The notes below the pieces were generated by a model. It worked only from the letters and a program-made list of their open reading frames with translations, was not told where the DNA came from and made no database searches. Position numbers and translations under genes: made by a program. 64,000 nt of DNA, from contig NZ_FRBV01000009.1 in NCBI RefSeq assembly GCF_900142705.1, positions 1 to 64,000 on the forward strand. Direction: 5' to 3'. The number at the start of each line of letters is the position of its first letter. Position 1 is the stretch's first letter. The stretch comes from Nitrosospira sp. Nsp11 (GTDB taxonomy: Bacteria > Pseudomonadota > Gammaproteobacteria > Burkholderiales > Nitrosomonadaceae). Of the stretch, positions 8,762 to 17,020 are shown one piece after another.

Positions 8762-10896
8762 TAGCCTCGCCGCCATGCATGGTACTTTTCCACCCAGTCC
8801 AGAAGGCGGTACGGTATGTGTGCACGCCTCCACTCGCCTGCCGCATATTTGTTGGCCTCCGACCAGGTCGGATAAGTGTGAATGGTACCAAGTATCTTTT
8901 TGAGGCCGAGGTTGTGTTTCATCGCCAGCACAAATTCCGCCAGCAGGTCGCTGGCATGGTCACTCACAATAGTCGCACCCAAGATACGATCGCTGTCCGG
9001 TGGACTGAGCACCTTGATAAACCCATGTGCTGCTTCATCCGTAATAGCGCGATCCAGGCCTTCCAGGTAATAGCGGGTCACCTCGAATTTAATGCCGCGC
9101 CTGTTTGCTTCCGCCTCCGATAAGCCGACGCGGGCAACCTCTGGATGGGTGAACGTAGCCCATGGAATCACCGAGTAATCCACTTTGAAACGTTTGAGGC
9201 CGCCAAACAATGAATTGACCGACGCATACCACGCCTGGTGGGCGGCGACGTGCGTAAACTGATATGGCCCGGCCACATCTCCGCACGCATAGATGTTGGG
9301 ATAGAGCGTCTGCAACCACGCATCCGTTTCAATCGTCCCCTTTGGCGAATTCGAAATTCCGAGTTCCTCGAGACCGAATCCTTCGGTATTAGCCGTTCTT
9401 CCCACCGCGCACAGCATCGCGTCAAATGGAATGGCTTCCTCCTTTTCGTCATGGCGCACAACCAGCCGCTGTTCACCGGCTCCGCTTTCGCAACGAATAG
9501 CATCGGTTTGGGTTAGGAGACGCACTCCATCGGCGCGAAGCGCAGACTCGATTAGTGCAACGGCGTCCGTATCCTCCCTTTCCAGCAGCCCTGATCTCGC
9601 CACTTGCGTGACTTGACAATCCAGACGCGCAAATGCTTGCGCCAACTCGCAGCCGACAGGCCCGCCGCCTAGAACGACGAGCCGGCCGGGTCGCTCGGTA
9701 AGCGACCAGATGGTGTCGGAGGTGTAGTAGCGCACCTGCTCCAGCCCCGGGATCGGCGGAATAGCGGGGCGCGAACCTGTAGCGATGACAATCGCGCGCG
9801 TACTTATGATTTGCCCGTTGACCTCCACCGTCCAAGGCGAGGTGATGCGCGCTTTGCCATGGATTACCTCCACCCCCAGCTTTGTATAGCGTTCTACCGA
9901 ATCATGCGGCTCGATCGTTTTTATGATGCGATGTACACGCGCCATTACCTCGCCAAAACTGTATTCGACGGTTGCGCCACTGAAACCCAGGTCTTTTGCA
10001 TGTCGCGCCTCCCTCAGGAAAGTAGCCGAACGGATCAGCGTCTTGGAGGGCACGCAGCCAAAATTAAGGCAATCCCCCCCCATCTTGTTCGTTTCAATCA
10101 GCGTAACCCTGGCGCGGGTGGCCGCTGCAAGGTAGGACGTCACCAAGCCCGCCGAGCCTGCGCCGATGACCACCAGATTACGATCGAACCGGATTGGTTT
10201 AGTCCAACGCGCGTGTATATTTCCAGCCCCTCTCATCCTCACACGCTCCACTGCCCACCGTGCCAACCAAGGGAATATGGCGAGCAACGCGAAAGACGCT
10301 ATCAGCGCCGGCGAGAAAATATCGGAAAGGCTGGTAATCGAAGCTAACTGCGTGCCGGCGTTAACATAAATTGCCGTCCCGGGCAGCATGCCCAACAGGC
10401 TGATCCAGAAGAAGGTACCGGCTGGTATTGCCGTCAGCCCCATCAGCAAATTGATTATGAAAAAAGGAAATACCGGTACCAGGCGCAAAGTGAAAAGATA
10501 AAATGCACCGTCGCGCTTGATGCCAGCGTCGATTGCCGTCATGCGATCGCTGAAACGTTGCTGCACGAACTCCCGAAAGACGTAGCGCGCCATCCATAAT
10601 GCGACCGTAGCACCAATACTGGCGGAAATGACAGCCAGCGGAATGCCGACCCAGACACCAAAAATGGCGCCGCCCGCCAACGTCATCACACCGGCACCGG
10701 GGAGGGAGAGTGCAGCTATGACAATATAAATGCCGGCATACAGACCCATCATTTGCAGTGGCCGTGCATGATAAGCCTGTTGCAGCTCATCACGCCCGCT
10801 CTTGAGCGTTTCCAGGCTGAAGAAGCGCCCGAGATCAAACGCCAGGAACAAAATAATCAACAATACCAGCAACACGAGCAGCCACCAATGTTTCAT
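8761..10896 (-). CDS. TVP38/TMEM64 membrane domain fused to a FAD/NAD(P) disulphide oxidoreductase
   Basis: A 711-residue fusion. Residues 1 to about 225 form a TVP38/TMEM64 (SNARE-associated, DedA-like) membrane domain with the family's GxxF/RLxPxFPFFxxNLxxG segment around residues 136-153. Residues 240-711 are a group I pyridine nucleotide-disulphide oxidoreductase: FAD-binding GAGSAG at 245-250, redox pair C276/C281 in GGDCLNFGCVPSK, an NAD(P)-binding GGGPVG segment, a CGDV motif and the C-terminal HTYPTWSEA histidine. It resembles mercuric reductase but has neither the N-terminal metal-binding domain nor the C-terminal cysteine pair needed for mercury transfer, so MerA is unlikely. Such fusions are known in bacteria; the substrate is not. 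Its stop codon abuts a MITE-like element. Confidence 0.85.
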   Translation of the reverse strand: MKHWWLLVLLVLLIILFLAFDLGRFFSLETLKSGRDELQQAYHARPLQMMGLYAGIYIVIAALSLPGAGVMTLAGGAIFGVWVGIPLAVISASIGATVALWMARYVFREFVQQRFSDRMTAIDAGIKRDGAFYLFTLRLVPVFPFFIINLLMGLTAIPAGTFFWISLLGMLPGTAIYVNAGTQLASITSLSDIFSPALIASFALLAIFPWLARWAVERVRMRGAGNIHARWTKPIRFDRNLVVIGAGSAGLVTSYLAAATRARVTLIETNKMGGDCLNFGCVPSKTLIRSATFLREARHAKDLGFSGATVEYSFGEVMARVHRIIKTIEPHDSVERYTKLGVEVIHGKARITSPWTVEVNGQIISTRAIVIATGSRPAIPPIPGLEQVRYYTSDTIWSLTERPGRLVVLGGGPVGCELAQAFARLDCQVTQVARSGLLEREDTDAVALIESALRADGVRLLTQTDAIRCESGAGEQRLVVRHDEKEEAIPFDAMLCAVGRTANTEGFGLEELGISNSPKGTIETDAWLQTLYPNIYACGDVAGPYQFTHVAAHQAWYASVNSLFGGLKRFKVDYSVIPWATFTHPEVARVGLSEAEANRRGIKFEVTRYYLEGLDRAITDEAAHGFIKVLSPPDSDRILGATIVSDHASDLLAEFVLAMKHNLGLKKILGTIHTYPTWSEANKYAAGEWRRAHIPYRLLDWVEKYHAWRRG

Positions 10897-11114
10897 CCTG
10901 GGCGCCTCTAAATCTGATTTGCAAGTACTGTCAGGGGAGTTATCTGCGCGCGTGCGTCTCGCACCGTCAATAAAACCTGTTTATAAACTATCGTCAGACT
11001 GCCACTACCTTGATAAGCAGACTAACTGACAGGTTGAGCTTGGTACAAAAGCCATTTCATTTCTCGCCTCTTCATTGGCTTCCTGAATCGCGAAGATTAT
11101 TCCTGAAAACGATT

Positions 11115-11237
11115 ATCCTAAATCCGGTAGTTGACTGCTCATTTAGTAGATCAGCATTATGATTAATAACAATATTTCATATTTATGACGCTCACCTTGT
11201 GGGTGAGGCCGCTACGTCCAACTACCGGATTTAGGAT
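11115..11237. repeat. MITE-like element, family C, copy 1
   Basis: A 123-bp element with perfect 19-bp terminal inverted repeats ATCCTAAATCCGGTAGTTG (11115-11133 and reverse complement at 11219-11237). Inside it is a hairpin CTCACC/GGGTGAG near 11190-11207. It ends three bases before the stop codon of the radical SAM gene. A degenerate second copy lies at 47992-48107. The sequence between 10897 and 11114, upstream of the oxidoreductase gene, holds no gene. Confidence 0.8.
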
Positions 11238-11240
11238 TAT

Positions 11241-12203
11241 TCAATTACCTCGTTTCATTTCGCTGCATGAAGCACCATGTCTGAAGCAACTGTAACAGCG
11301 GTGATGCTTCATGCTCACGGCCATTTGCATGGCTTCCGTCAGTGTTTCCCCCAGAATATAGTCCGGATCATCATCCACGAGAGTGCAGGCATAAACCCGT
11401 AACCGCCCGTCGCTTTTCGCGATCATCTTGCTGAACGCACACATGAATGAGCGGCGAGCCTCTTCGGTATGAAAGTCTGTCATGCAGTGTTCGGTGATAT
11501 GCGGCGATTTCACCTGTGCACCCGGCGAGTGAAATTCGGGAAATTCGATACGCAGCAGATCCTCAGGTAAGCCCGCAGTGCGAAAAACTTCTCTGAAGCG
11601 TGCCGAAACAGTTTCCGGGGTGAGGTCAGGCAAAAGCTGATTCGCCACCGAAATATTGAATCCCAGTTCATGGAGTGCTCGCAATCCTTCCAGCGCACGG
11701 GCGAACATGCCTTCACCACGCCCGGCATCATGCCGGACGGCGTCGGGATAATCCAGGCTCACGCGAAAACTGAGCGAGGACGGCCGGTCGCGCAGCGGTT
11801 CGAGTTGCTTCAGGCGCTTGATCAACGGTTCGGTTGCGTTGGTCAGCACCAGGCACGGTTTGTACTGCAACGCGTAATCGAGAATACGAAAGATATCCTT
11901 ATTGATTAATGGTTCGCCCCCGGTGAAGGAAAACTGTTTGACGCCGAGATCGAGCGCCTCATCCACAAACGGAACAACTTCTTCAAAGCGCAACAGCTGT
12001 AAGCGGTCGTCTCCCGGTTTCGAGCCCTCGAGGCAAAAGGGACAGGCAAGGTTACACGCAGTGCCGGTATGGAACCACAATTCATCCAGCGCATGCGGCC
12101 GAATAAAGCCGCGTGGCTGATCGTCAGGCGTGCGCCGCCAGTTTTCGGAACGGCTGGATCCCTCGCTACTGATGGGGATGATCTCCTCGTACCCGATGCC
12201 CAT
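11241..12203 (-). CDS. Radical SAM protein with SPASM-like cysteine-rich C-terminus, in an arsenic-type operon
   Basis: A 320-residue radical SAM enzyme. C50, C54 and C57 (CNLACPFC) bind the catalytic 4Fe-4S cluster and the SAM-contacting TGGEP is at 94-98. The C-terminal part has six more cysteines (C240, C255, C273, C303, C306, C313), the kind of set that holds auxiliary clusters in SPASM or twitch domains. It lies three bases after the ArsM-like gene, last in a four-gene operon. The arsenosugar enzyme ArsS is also a radical SAM protein, but this one lacks the ArsS C-terminal domain I would expect, so I do not name it ArsS. It may do the equivalent 5'-deoxyadenosyl transfer to dimethylarsenite or a different step. 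Function is inference from context. Confidence 0.72.
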   Translation of the reverse strand: MGIGYEEIIPISSEGSSRSENWRRTPDDQPRGFIRPHALDELWFHTGTACNLACPFCLEGSKPGDDRLQLLRFEEVVPFVDEALDLGVKQFSFTGGEPLINKDIFRILDYALQYKPCLVLTNATEPLIKRLKQLEPLRDRPSSLSFRVSLDYPDAVRHDAGRGEGMFARALEGLRALHELGFNISVANQLLPDLTPETVSARFREVFRTAGLPEDLLRIEFPEFHSPGAQVKSPHITEHCMTDFHTEEARRSFMCAFSKMIAKSDGRLRVYACTLVDDDPDYILGETLTEAMQMAVSMKHHRCYSCFRHGASCSEMKRGN

Positions 12204-12206
12204 GGA

Positions 12207-13262
12207 CTAGCAACATCCGCCCGATTGATTGCCTGCGGCGTCGCGAATTGTATCGTCGAAAGGTAGTCCTGTGCCGCAACCGGGGAAAATACCGTAGTGC
12301 CGATCAAAGTTACCGTAGAAGTCAAAATGCGTGGCCAACCGGGTATCATGCAGCATGCGCCAAGAGTTGCCGCAGATAAGGAAGAACTTGCCGGTCTCGA
12401 TGCGGTGGTGCTTGTCGAGCTCAAACACATGAGGATGATGCGGTATCGTGCCGCGATAAACCACGGCCTGACCATAGTCCTCGCAGGCGGATTCCAGGTT
12501 GTCCAACTTGAATAATCGATAAGTAGCAGAGTAAAAGCGGATGTTTCCGGTTCGCGCAGCCAGCTCCGCGTTTCCAATAGTAATTCCGTGATCGTCAACC
12601 AACCGCGGATCGGTAAAGCCATGTGCGCGGGCCAGGCCGAGAAAATCGTTCCAGTACAGCGCTCCGCTCAGGCATTCACCATATAACACCGGGTCGGCGG
12701 TAAGTTCCGGGGGCACTCTCCGATCAGCATACACATCTGAAAAATATAGCTCCCCTCCGGGCTTGAGTACCCGCCACGCTTCGCTCAATACCGCCGCCTT
12801 GTCGGGGGCAAGATTGAGCACGCAGTTGGATACGATGACATCCACGCTGGCATCTGCCAGTTGGAGTTCGGATAAGCGCTCGATATAGCCATGCAGAAAA
12901 CGCACGTTGCTCTCTGCATGCCCAAATGCCTTACGGTGATATTCCTCATGCCGGGACGCAACCGCAAGTTGCTCTTCCGTCATATCCACCCCAATTACCC
13001 GGCCATGCTCTCCCACGAGCTTCGATAGTACGTAAACGTCGCGTCCGGCGCCGCACCCAAGATCGAGTACGGTCAAGCCATCGAGCGATTCTGGCAGCAC
13101 CAGGCCACAGCCGTAGTAACGAGCCAGCACCTCATCATGTACCTGCGCCAATATGGGCTTCACATATTCGGGCAAGCCTGCATCCGTCCGGCACGCGTTG
13201 GTCTGAAGATCGAGCGAAGAGCTCAGAATTTGTCCATAGTATTGCTGAATAGTGTCATGCAT
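12207..13262 (-). CDS. arsM: ArsM-like SAM-dependent arsenite methyltransferase
   Basis: A 351-residue class I methyltransferase with the SAM-binding motif DLGCGAGRD at 67-75 and VIGVDMTEEQL after it, typical of As(III) S-adenosylmethionine methyltransferases. The cysteines used by ArsM to hold trivalent arsenic have counterparts: C24 in LQTNAC, C147 in SNCVLNLAPDK and C197 in GECLSGAL. The C-terminal region of about 120 residues extends beyond the catalytic fold and ends in GGCC, an extra thiol pair (C350, C351). The start at 13262 is fixed by a GAGGTGA ribosome site; an upstream frame extension is not needed. Expected product: mono- and dimethylated arsenic that could feed the neighbouring radical SAM enzyme. 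Confidence 0.8.
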   Translation of the reverse strand: MHDTIQQYYGQILSSSLDLQTNACRTDAGLPEYVKPILAQVHDEVLARYYGCGLVLPESLDGLTVLDLGCGAGRDVYVLSKLVGEHGRVIGVDMTEEQLAVASRHEEYHRKAFGHAESNVRFLHGYIERLSELQLADASVDVIVSNCVLNLAPDKAAVLSEAWRVLKPGGELYFSDVYADRRVPPELTADPVLYGECLSGALYWNDFLGLARAHGFTDPRLVDDHGITIGNAELAARTGNIRFYSATYRLFKLDNLESACEDYGQAVVYRGTIPHHPHVFELDKHHRIETGKFFLICGNSWRMLHDTRLATHFDFYGNFDRHYGIFPGCGTGLPFDDTIRDAAGNQSGGCC

Positions 13263-13284
13263 GGCATTCACCTCATGATCGGAA

Positions 13285-13983
13285 TTAAACCGTTTTGGAA
13301 CGATAGCGCGCCGCCAGCCTTTCGGGCGCGACGCCACGCGCGAAAGCGAACGCCAGATTGCGATTTGCCCAGGTACGCCGCCACCACCCGTCGCGATGCC
13401 AGCGGCGCGGATCGATAAAAACCGATTCGCGTAAAGGTAGAAATCGTCCTATCCGGCGTAACCCTCGAACCAGAGATACTTCCTCGAACAGGGGCCAAGG
13501 GGAGTGGCCGCCCACCTCCGCATAGGCCTGCCGGGTCATGAAAAGACCCTGGTCACCATATGGAATGCCGAAACGGCAACGAAAGGCGATAGCCGGCTCC
13601 AGCAGTAGTGCTGGCCAGGCACGCGGCTCATCGAAACGAAAGCGAAAATAGCCTCCTACCGCACCTTGCGCTAATGCGCGGCCCATCGCCTTCAACGGAT
13701 CGTGCGGCAAACGGATGTCGGCATGCAGAAACCATAAGGTGTCACCTTGCGCCAGCGCAGCACCCGACAGTAATTGCCCTCCCCTGCAGGGTTCGCCGGC
13801 TATCCAGCGTGCGTCGTATTGATGGCAGATGTTGCGGCATGACGGGCTGTCGGCCCCATCTGCCACGATGACCTCCAGCGCCCCTTGAAATGAGTTATCC
13901 GGCAAATTTCGCAACTGGCGGAGCAGATCGACCAGCTTGCTCTCGTCATGATAGCAGGGAATAATCGCACTAAAACTGGACAT
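13285..13983 (-). CDS. Family 2 glycosyltransferase of the arsenosugar-associated TIGR04283 type
   Basis: A GT2-like protein of about 232 residues. It begins SFSAIIPCYHDE, continues with EVIVADGADSPSC (nucleotide-sugar site), FLHADIRLP (acidic metal-binding motif) and GIPYGDQGLFM. This is the pattern of the short transferases that NCBI annotates as arsenosugar biosynthesis glycosyltransferases (TIGR04283), which habitually sit next to a TIGR04282 protein, as here. The ATG at 13983 overlaps the preceding gene by 14 bases and a purine-rich GGGAGCGG is upstream. It would add a sugar, or remodel one, on the arsenic-containing nucleoside-derived product; the activity is not proven for the family as far as I know. 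Confidence 0.78.
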   Translation of the reverse strand: MSSFSAIIPCYHDESKLVDLLRQLRNLPDNSFQGALEVIVADGADSPSCRNICHQYDARWIAGEPCRGGQLLSGAALAQGDTLWFLHADIRLPHDPLKAMGRALAQGAVGGYFRFRFDEPRAWPALLLEPAIAFRCRFGIPYGDQGLFMTRQAYAEVGGHSPWPLFEEVSLVRGLRRIGRFLPLRESVFIDPRRWHRDGWWRRTWANRNLAFAFARGVAPERLAARYRSKTV

Positions 13984-14671
13984 GACTCCGCTCCCTCCAG
14001 TGGGCCAGATCGCAAGCCAGCCCATGCAGCGCTCGCCGTGCCGGCCGCTGATCCGTATTCAACGCTTCGATCAGACGAATGACATCGTCTTCTTCATCCA
14101 CATCGAAACTTTGTGCCAAGTTAACGACCGATTGTCTCGCAGATCGGCAACAATTGGCCAGCGCAGCACCAAGGCGCGCTGTGCTCCACGGCAAGCTGCT
14201 CAACGCCGGCCATCGCTTCCGGCTCGCCATCAGTACCACACCGCCATCCGCTGCCGGCTTCAACACGGTATCATGACTCATCAAAGCCTCGTAAACCGCC
14301 GCATAATCGGGCGGCGCAAGCAGGGGCGCATCACTGCCGATATACACCAACTGTTCCAGCCCATAGCCGCGCAGCTTATGATCCAGTGCATTAAGCCTTT
14401 GTCCGAGATTGCCCTTTTTTTGCGGCTCTATACGTGTTTTTAGTCGTACCCGCGCCTGCGGCAATAGTGCGGATGCCCAAGCATGATCCACCGGATCCGC
14501 AGGAGCGATTACCACCGGACCGGGCCAAGCACGCGCGTCTTCCAGCGCGCAGGCGAGCAACGCCTCGGCGATGCGATTTGCTGCCTCTCCACCTACGCTT
14601 GCAGCCAACCGTTGCTTGCCGACTCCCGATGCCGGGCGCTTGCACACCAGCACCAGCGCGGCTTCTGTCAT
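13970..14671 (-). CDS. CofC/DUF2064-like nucleotidyl or glycosyl transferase of the TIGR04282 type
   Basis: A protein of about 233 residues starting TEAALVLVCKRPASGVGKQRL, the CofC/MobA-like nucleotidyltransferase opening, and containing YIGSDAPLL and a PAADGGVVLMA segment. These mark the DUF2064/TIGR04282 group, annotated as arsenosugar biosynthesis glycosyltransferase-like. It is the first gene of the four-gene operon. I use the ATG at 14671; a TTG at 14737 would add 22 residues not seen in the family. No strong ribosome site precedes it. Confidence 0.75.
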   Translation of the reverse strand: MTEAALVLVCKRPASGVGKQRLAASVGGEAANRIAEALLACALEDARAWPGPVVIAPADPVDHAWASALLPQARVRLKTRIEPQKKGNLGQRLNALDHKLRGYGLEQLVYIGSDAPLLAPPDYAAVYEALMSHDTVLKPAADGGVVLMASRKRWPALSSLPWSTARLGAALANCCRSARQSVVNLAQSFDVDEEDDVIRLIEALNTDQRPARRALHGLACDLAHWRERSHVQF

Positions 14672-15050
14672 GGTCGGCGGCTTGCCGGGGAAACTAATAC
14701 AAATTGCATGATCGGTATCAGCATGAGTTGCTCGCAAGCTTCTTTTATCGACACCTCGATGATGCAGCGGGCTCTATGCACAGCCTCACTCATGTGCGGC
14801 TAACTGATCTATCTGCTTGAAGGCCGGGTTTGTTACATCATAGCCAGCATTCAATGATGAAGCATGAAATTTTTATAAAATCGTGCGACTTTGATTTTAT
14901 GATGTCAATATGTTTCGCTGAAATATGTCTACGTTGAGTTGTCCGCCGATACAAAGGCGTCAGCTCCGTTGGCTTCCCGTAATCGAGCGGCACGTTCAAC
15001 AAGAAACCCGCTTTACCTGCGGTATATGCTAAAGATATTGCGTCTGCACC
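14672..15050. promoter_or_regulatory. Upstream region of the arsenic-type operon
   Basis: About 380 bases between the amidotransferase-like gene and the operon start, with no convincing gene. It must carry the operon promoter. An 8-bp perfect inverted repeat ATAAAATC (14875-14882) and GATTTTAT (14893-14900), with a 10-base spacer, lies about 200 bases upstream of the first start codon. It could be an operator or part of a hairpin; I cannot match it to an ArsR site. A 41-codon frame (14668-14793) that overlaps the operon's first ATG lacks a ribosome site and is left out as a gene. Confidence 0.3.
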
Positions 15051-16889
15051 TTACCGCTGCCTGTACCATTGCTCGAGCATCATCAGTACCCAAACCATGG
15101 TGCCATGATATCCCGCATGCTCATTCAGATGCTGCCCTAGCAGCTTATCGATAAAATCGGGGCGAACGATGCGCCGGGACTTGAGATCGCTCAGACTATC
15201 CGAAGCCAGAGCCTGCAGTGGCTTGTGCTGCTGGAGCCACACACCGAAAGGTAAACCGAACCCGTGTTTTTGCTTGGTGATGATATCGTCAGGCAAGAAA
15301 CCGCGTAGTGCTTCCTTGAAGAAATATCGTAATTTTGTACCCTTGAGCTTCAGATGGGGCTCGAGTTGCAAGGAGAAAGCCACAATTTCATCGCTGATCA
15401 GGGGAAACGCAACTTCCATTCCGGCTAATTCGCAAGCCATGGCGACTTTGGGCAGGTCGTTATCGGCAAGCGTGAACTTTCGATCGAAAGCCAGCATACG
15501 ATTTATCAGACTCGCGGCGTTGTTCTCATGATAGATTTCATCGAGAAGGTTAGCTGGGTTACCAGGATTAACCGTGCTTAGAAATTCCGCCGTAAAAACT
15601 TCCCTGGAGCCGTAGCGTTCTAGCAGGTTGTAAGTCTCTGTGCGGGCGGGCATCGGAATCGAGGCCTGTTCGATATAGCTGCGCGCCTTCTTTATCAGCG
15701 GCAACACCGCTCCGCCGGGAATGCCAAAAACCAGCGGCTCGATAATTCCTTTGCGCACCACGGAGGGCGTTTGCCCATAGAGGGAAAAGAGATGTTGCTT
15801 GGCATAGCGAACGTTGCCGCCGAAGAGTTCGTCCCCTCCGTCTCCTCCCAATATCCTGCTGAGGCCGTCAGCTTTCGCCATGCGCGCGCAATAGTAGGCA
15901 GGGATGGCAGACGCGTTGCCAAAAGGCTGATCGAAAATCGCCGCGACTAGGGGAATGGCGCTTACTATGTCATCCGGAGTGACATAGTACTCATGATGCT
16001 GCGTGGAAAAATGTTTCGCGGCGATGCGCGCATATTCCATTTCATCATATCCGGAGGCATCGAAGCCAATGGAATAGGTGTGTGCCGGTTGGCCCGAAAC
16101 CTCACCTAATAATCCCGCGATGGTCGAACTGTCGGTTCCTCCGCTCAGGAACGCGCCGACCTGCTGATCCCCGACCGCTTCGCGGACGCTTGATCGCAGT
16201 ACATGCATGAAATCCTGCTTGAGCTCCTGGAACGGGCGTTTCTCGTTCTCCTGAAATCGCATTTCCCAATACTTGCGTGTCTCAACGTTTCCCTTTCGAT
16301 AAATCAGGTATTCGCCGGGCAGAAGACGTTTTTGCCCCTGATAAATCGTATCCGGGCCGGGTACCATATGGAAATAGAGATAGTTATACAGGCCTTGTGG
16401 AGCGATATCCGGTGTAGCCGCTGAGTGCAGGTTTACGGCGTCTGCCGATGAACCAAAAACCAGCCGTCCTCGATCGTTGCAGTAGACGAGCGGACATATG
16501 CCCATACGATCGATTGCCAAAATCGCGTCGTTGGTATTTTCATCAAGGATGCAAAGAGAAAATGCGCCCGTCAAATTTTTGAGTGCCTTTTCTCCTCTTT
16601 CCCGCCAATCCTCCGCCAGCGTTTTTGCCACGCCTTCGGTTCGCGCAAGCTGGATTAGGCGCGGTTCAAGAAAATTGGCCCGCCCCCATAATGCCAGGAA
16701 AAGCCCATTCTTTTGGTAAATGTGCTTGTTATCACTGCTTGCAGCAATGGCAAGACCGCTGTTTCGTCCAGCAACTGCCTCAACAACACTGCCATCGAAA
16801 CGGGCAAGAGGTCCAGCCATTCGCCTGGCAAGCTGGAGATTCTCGGTAACGGATCCGTCCTGGCCTGTCCAGCCGCACAACCCGCTCAT
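15051..16889 (-). CDS. Asparagine synthase-like amidotransferase of the XrtA exopolysaccharide cluster
   Basis: A 612-residue protein of the class II amidotransferase/asparagine synthase family. The C-terminal synthetase domain has an intact ATP pyrophosphatase loop (SGGTDS, 249-254) and GGDGGDELFGG. The N-terminal glutaminase domain is degenerate: instead of Met-Cys the protein begins MSGLCGW, so no cysteine can become the N-terminal nucleophile after removal of methionine, and the usual RGPD segment is not evident. It may therefore use free ammonia or act as an acyl-amide ligase. It is the third gene after an acyl-CoA ligase and a PLP decarboxylase, a trio known from exosortase A-associated clusters. 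Its substrate there is unknown. Confidence 0.8.
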   Translation of the reverse strand: MSGLCGWTGQDGSVTENLQLARRMAGPLARFDGSVVEAVAGRNSGLAIAASSDNKHIYQKNGLFLALWGRANFLEPRLIQLARTEGVAKTLAEDWRERGEKALKNLTGAFSLCILDENTNDAILAIDRMGICPLVYCNDRGRLVFGSSADAVNLHSAATPDIAPQGLYNYLYFHMVPGPDTIYQGQKRLLPGEYLIYRKGNVETRKYWEMRFQENEKRPFQELKQDFMHVLRSSVREAVGDQQVGAFLSGGTDSSTIAGLLGEVSGQPAHTYSIGFDASGYDEMEYARIAAKHFSTQHHEYYVTPDDIVSAIPLVAAIFDQPFGNASAIPAYYCARMAKADGLSRILGGDGGDELFGGNVRYAKQHLFSLYGQTPSVVRKGIIEPLVFGIPGGAVLPLIKKARSYIEQASIPMPARTETYNLLERYGSREVFTAEFLSTVNPGNPANLLDEIYHENNAASLINRMLAFDRKFTLADNDLPKVAMACELAGMEVAFPLISDEIVAFSLQLEPHLKLKGTKLRYFFKEALRGFLPDDIITKQKHGFGLPFGVWLQQHKPLQALASDSLSDLKSRRIVRPDFIDKLLGQHLNEHAGYHGTMVWVLMMLEQWYRQR

Positions 16890-17020
16890 GATAGATCTCC
16901 GGTTTTCTTGTACATCATCTTTCCATCGTTTCGTTAATTTTCGTTAATGATTGCTTGCTGGCGAATTTGCGGACGATCAAGCGACTCATCTCAAATAAAA
17001 CATCGATGCTACGTTGGTTT

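Noticed and set aside
8761-10896. Mercuric reductase (merA)
   Set aside because: No N-terminal HMA domain, no C-terminal cysteine pair and no other mer genes; a TVP38 domain is fused instead.
11241-12203. ArsS (arsenosugar radical SAM protein)
   Set aside because: The cysteine spacing and C-terminal half do not look like ArsS; only the context fits, so I left it unnamed.
14668-14793. 41-codon frame overlapping the first ATG of the arsenic operon
   Set aside because: Coupling geometry is suggestive, but there is no ribosome site and the peptide is not recognisable.
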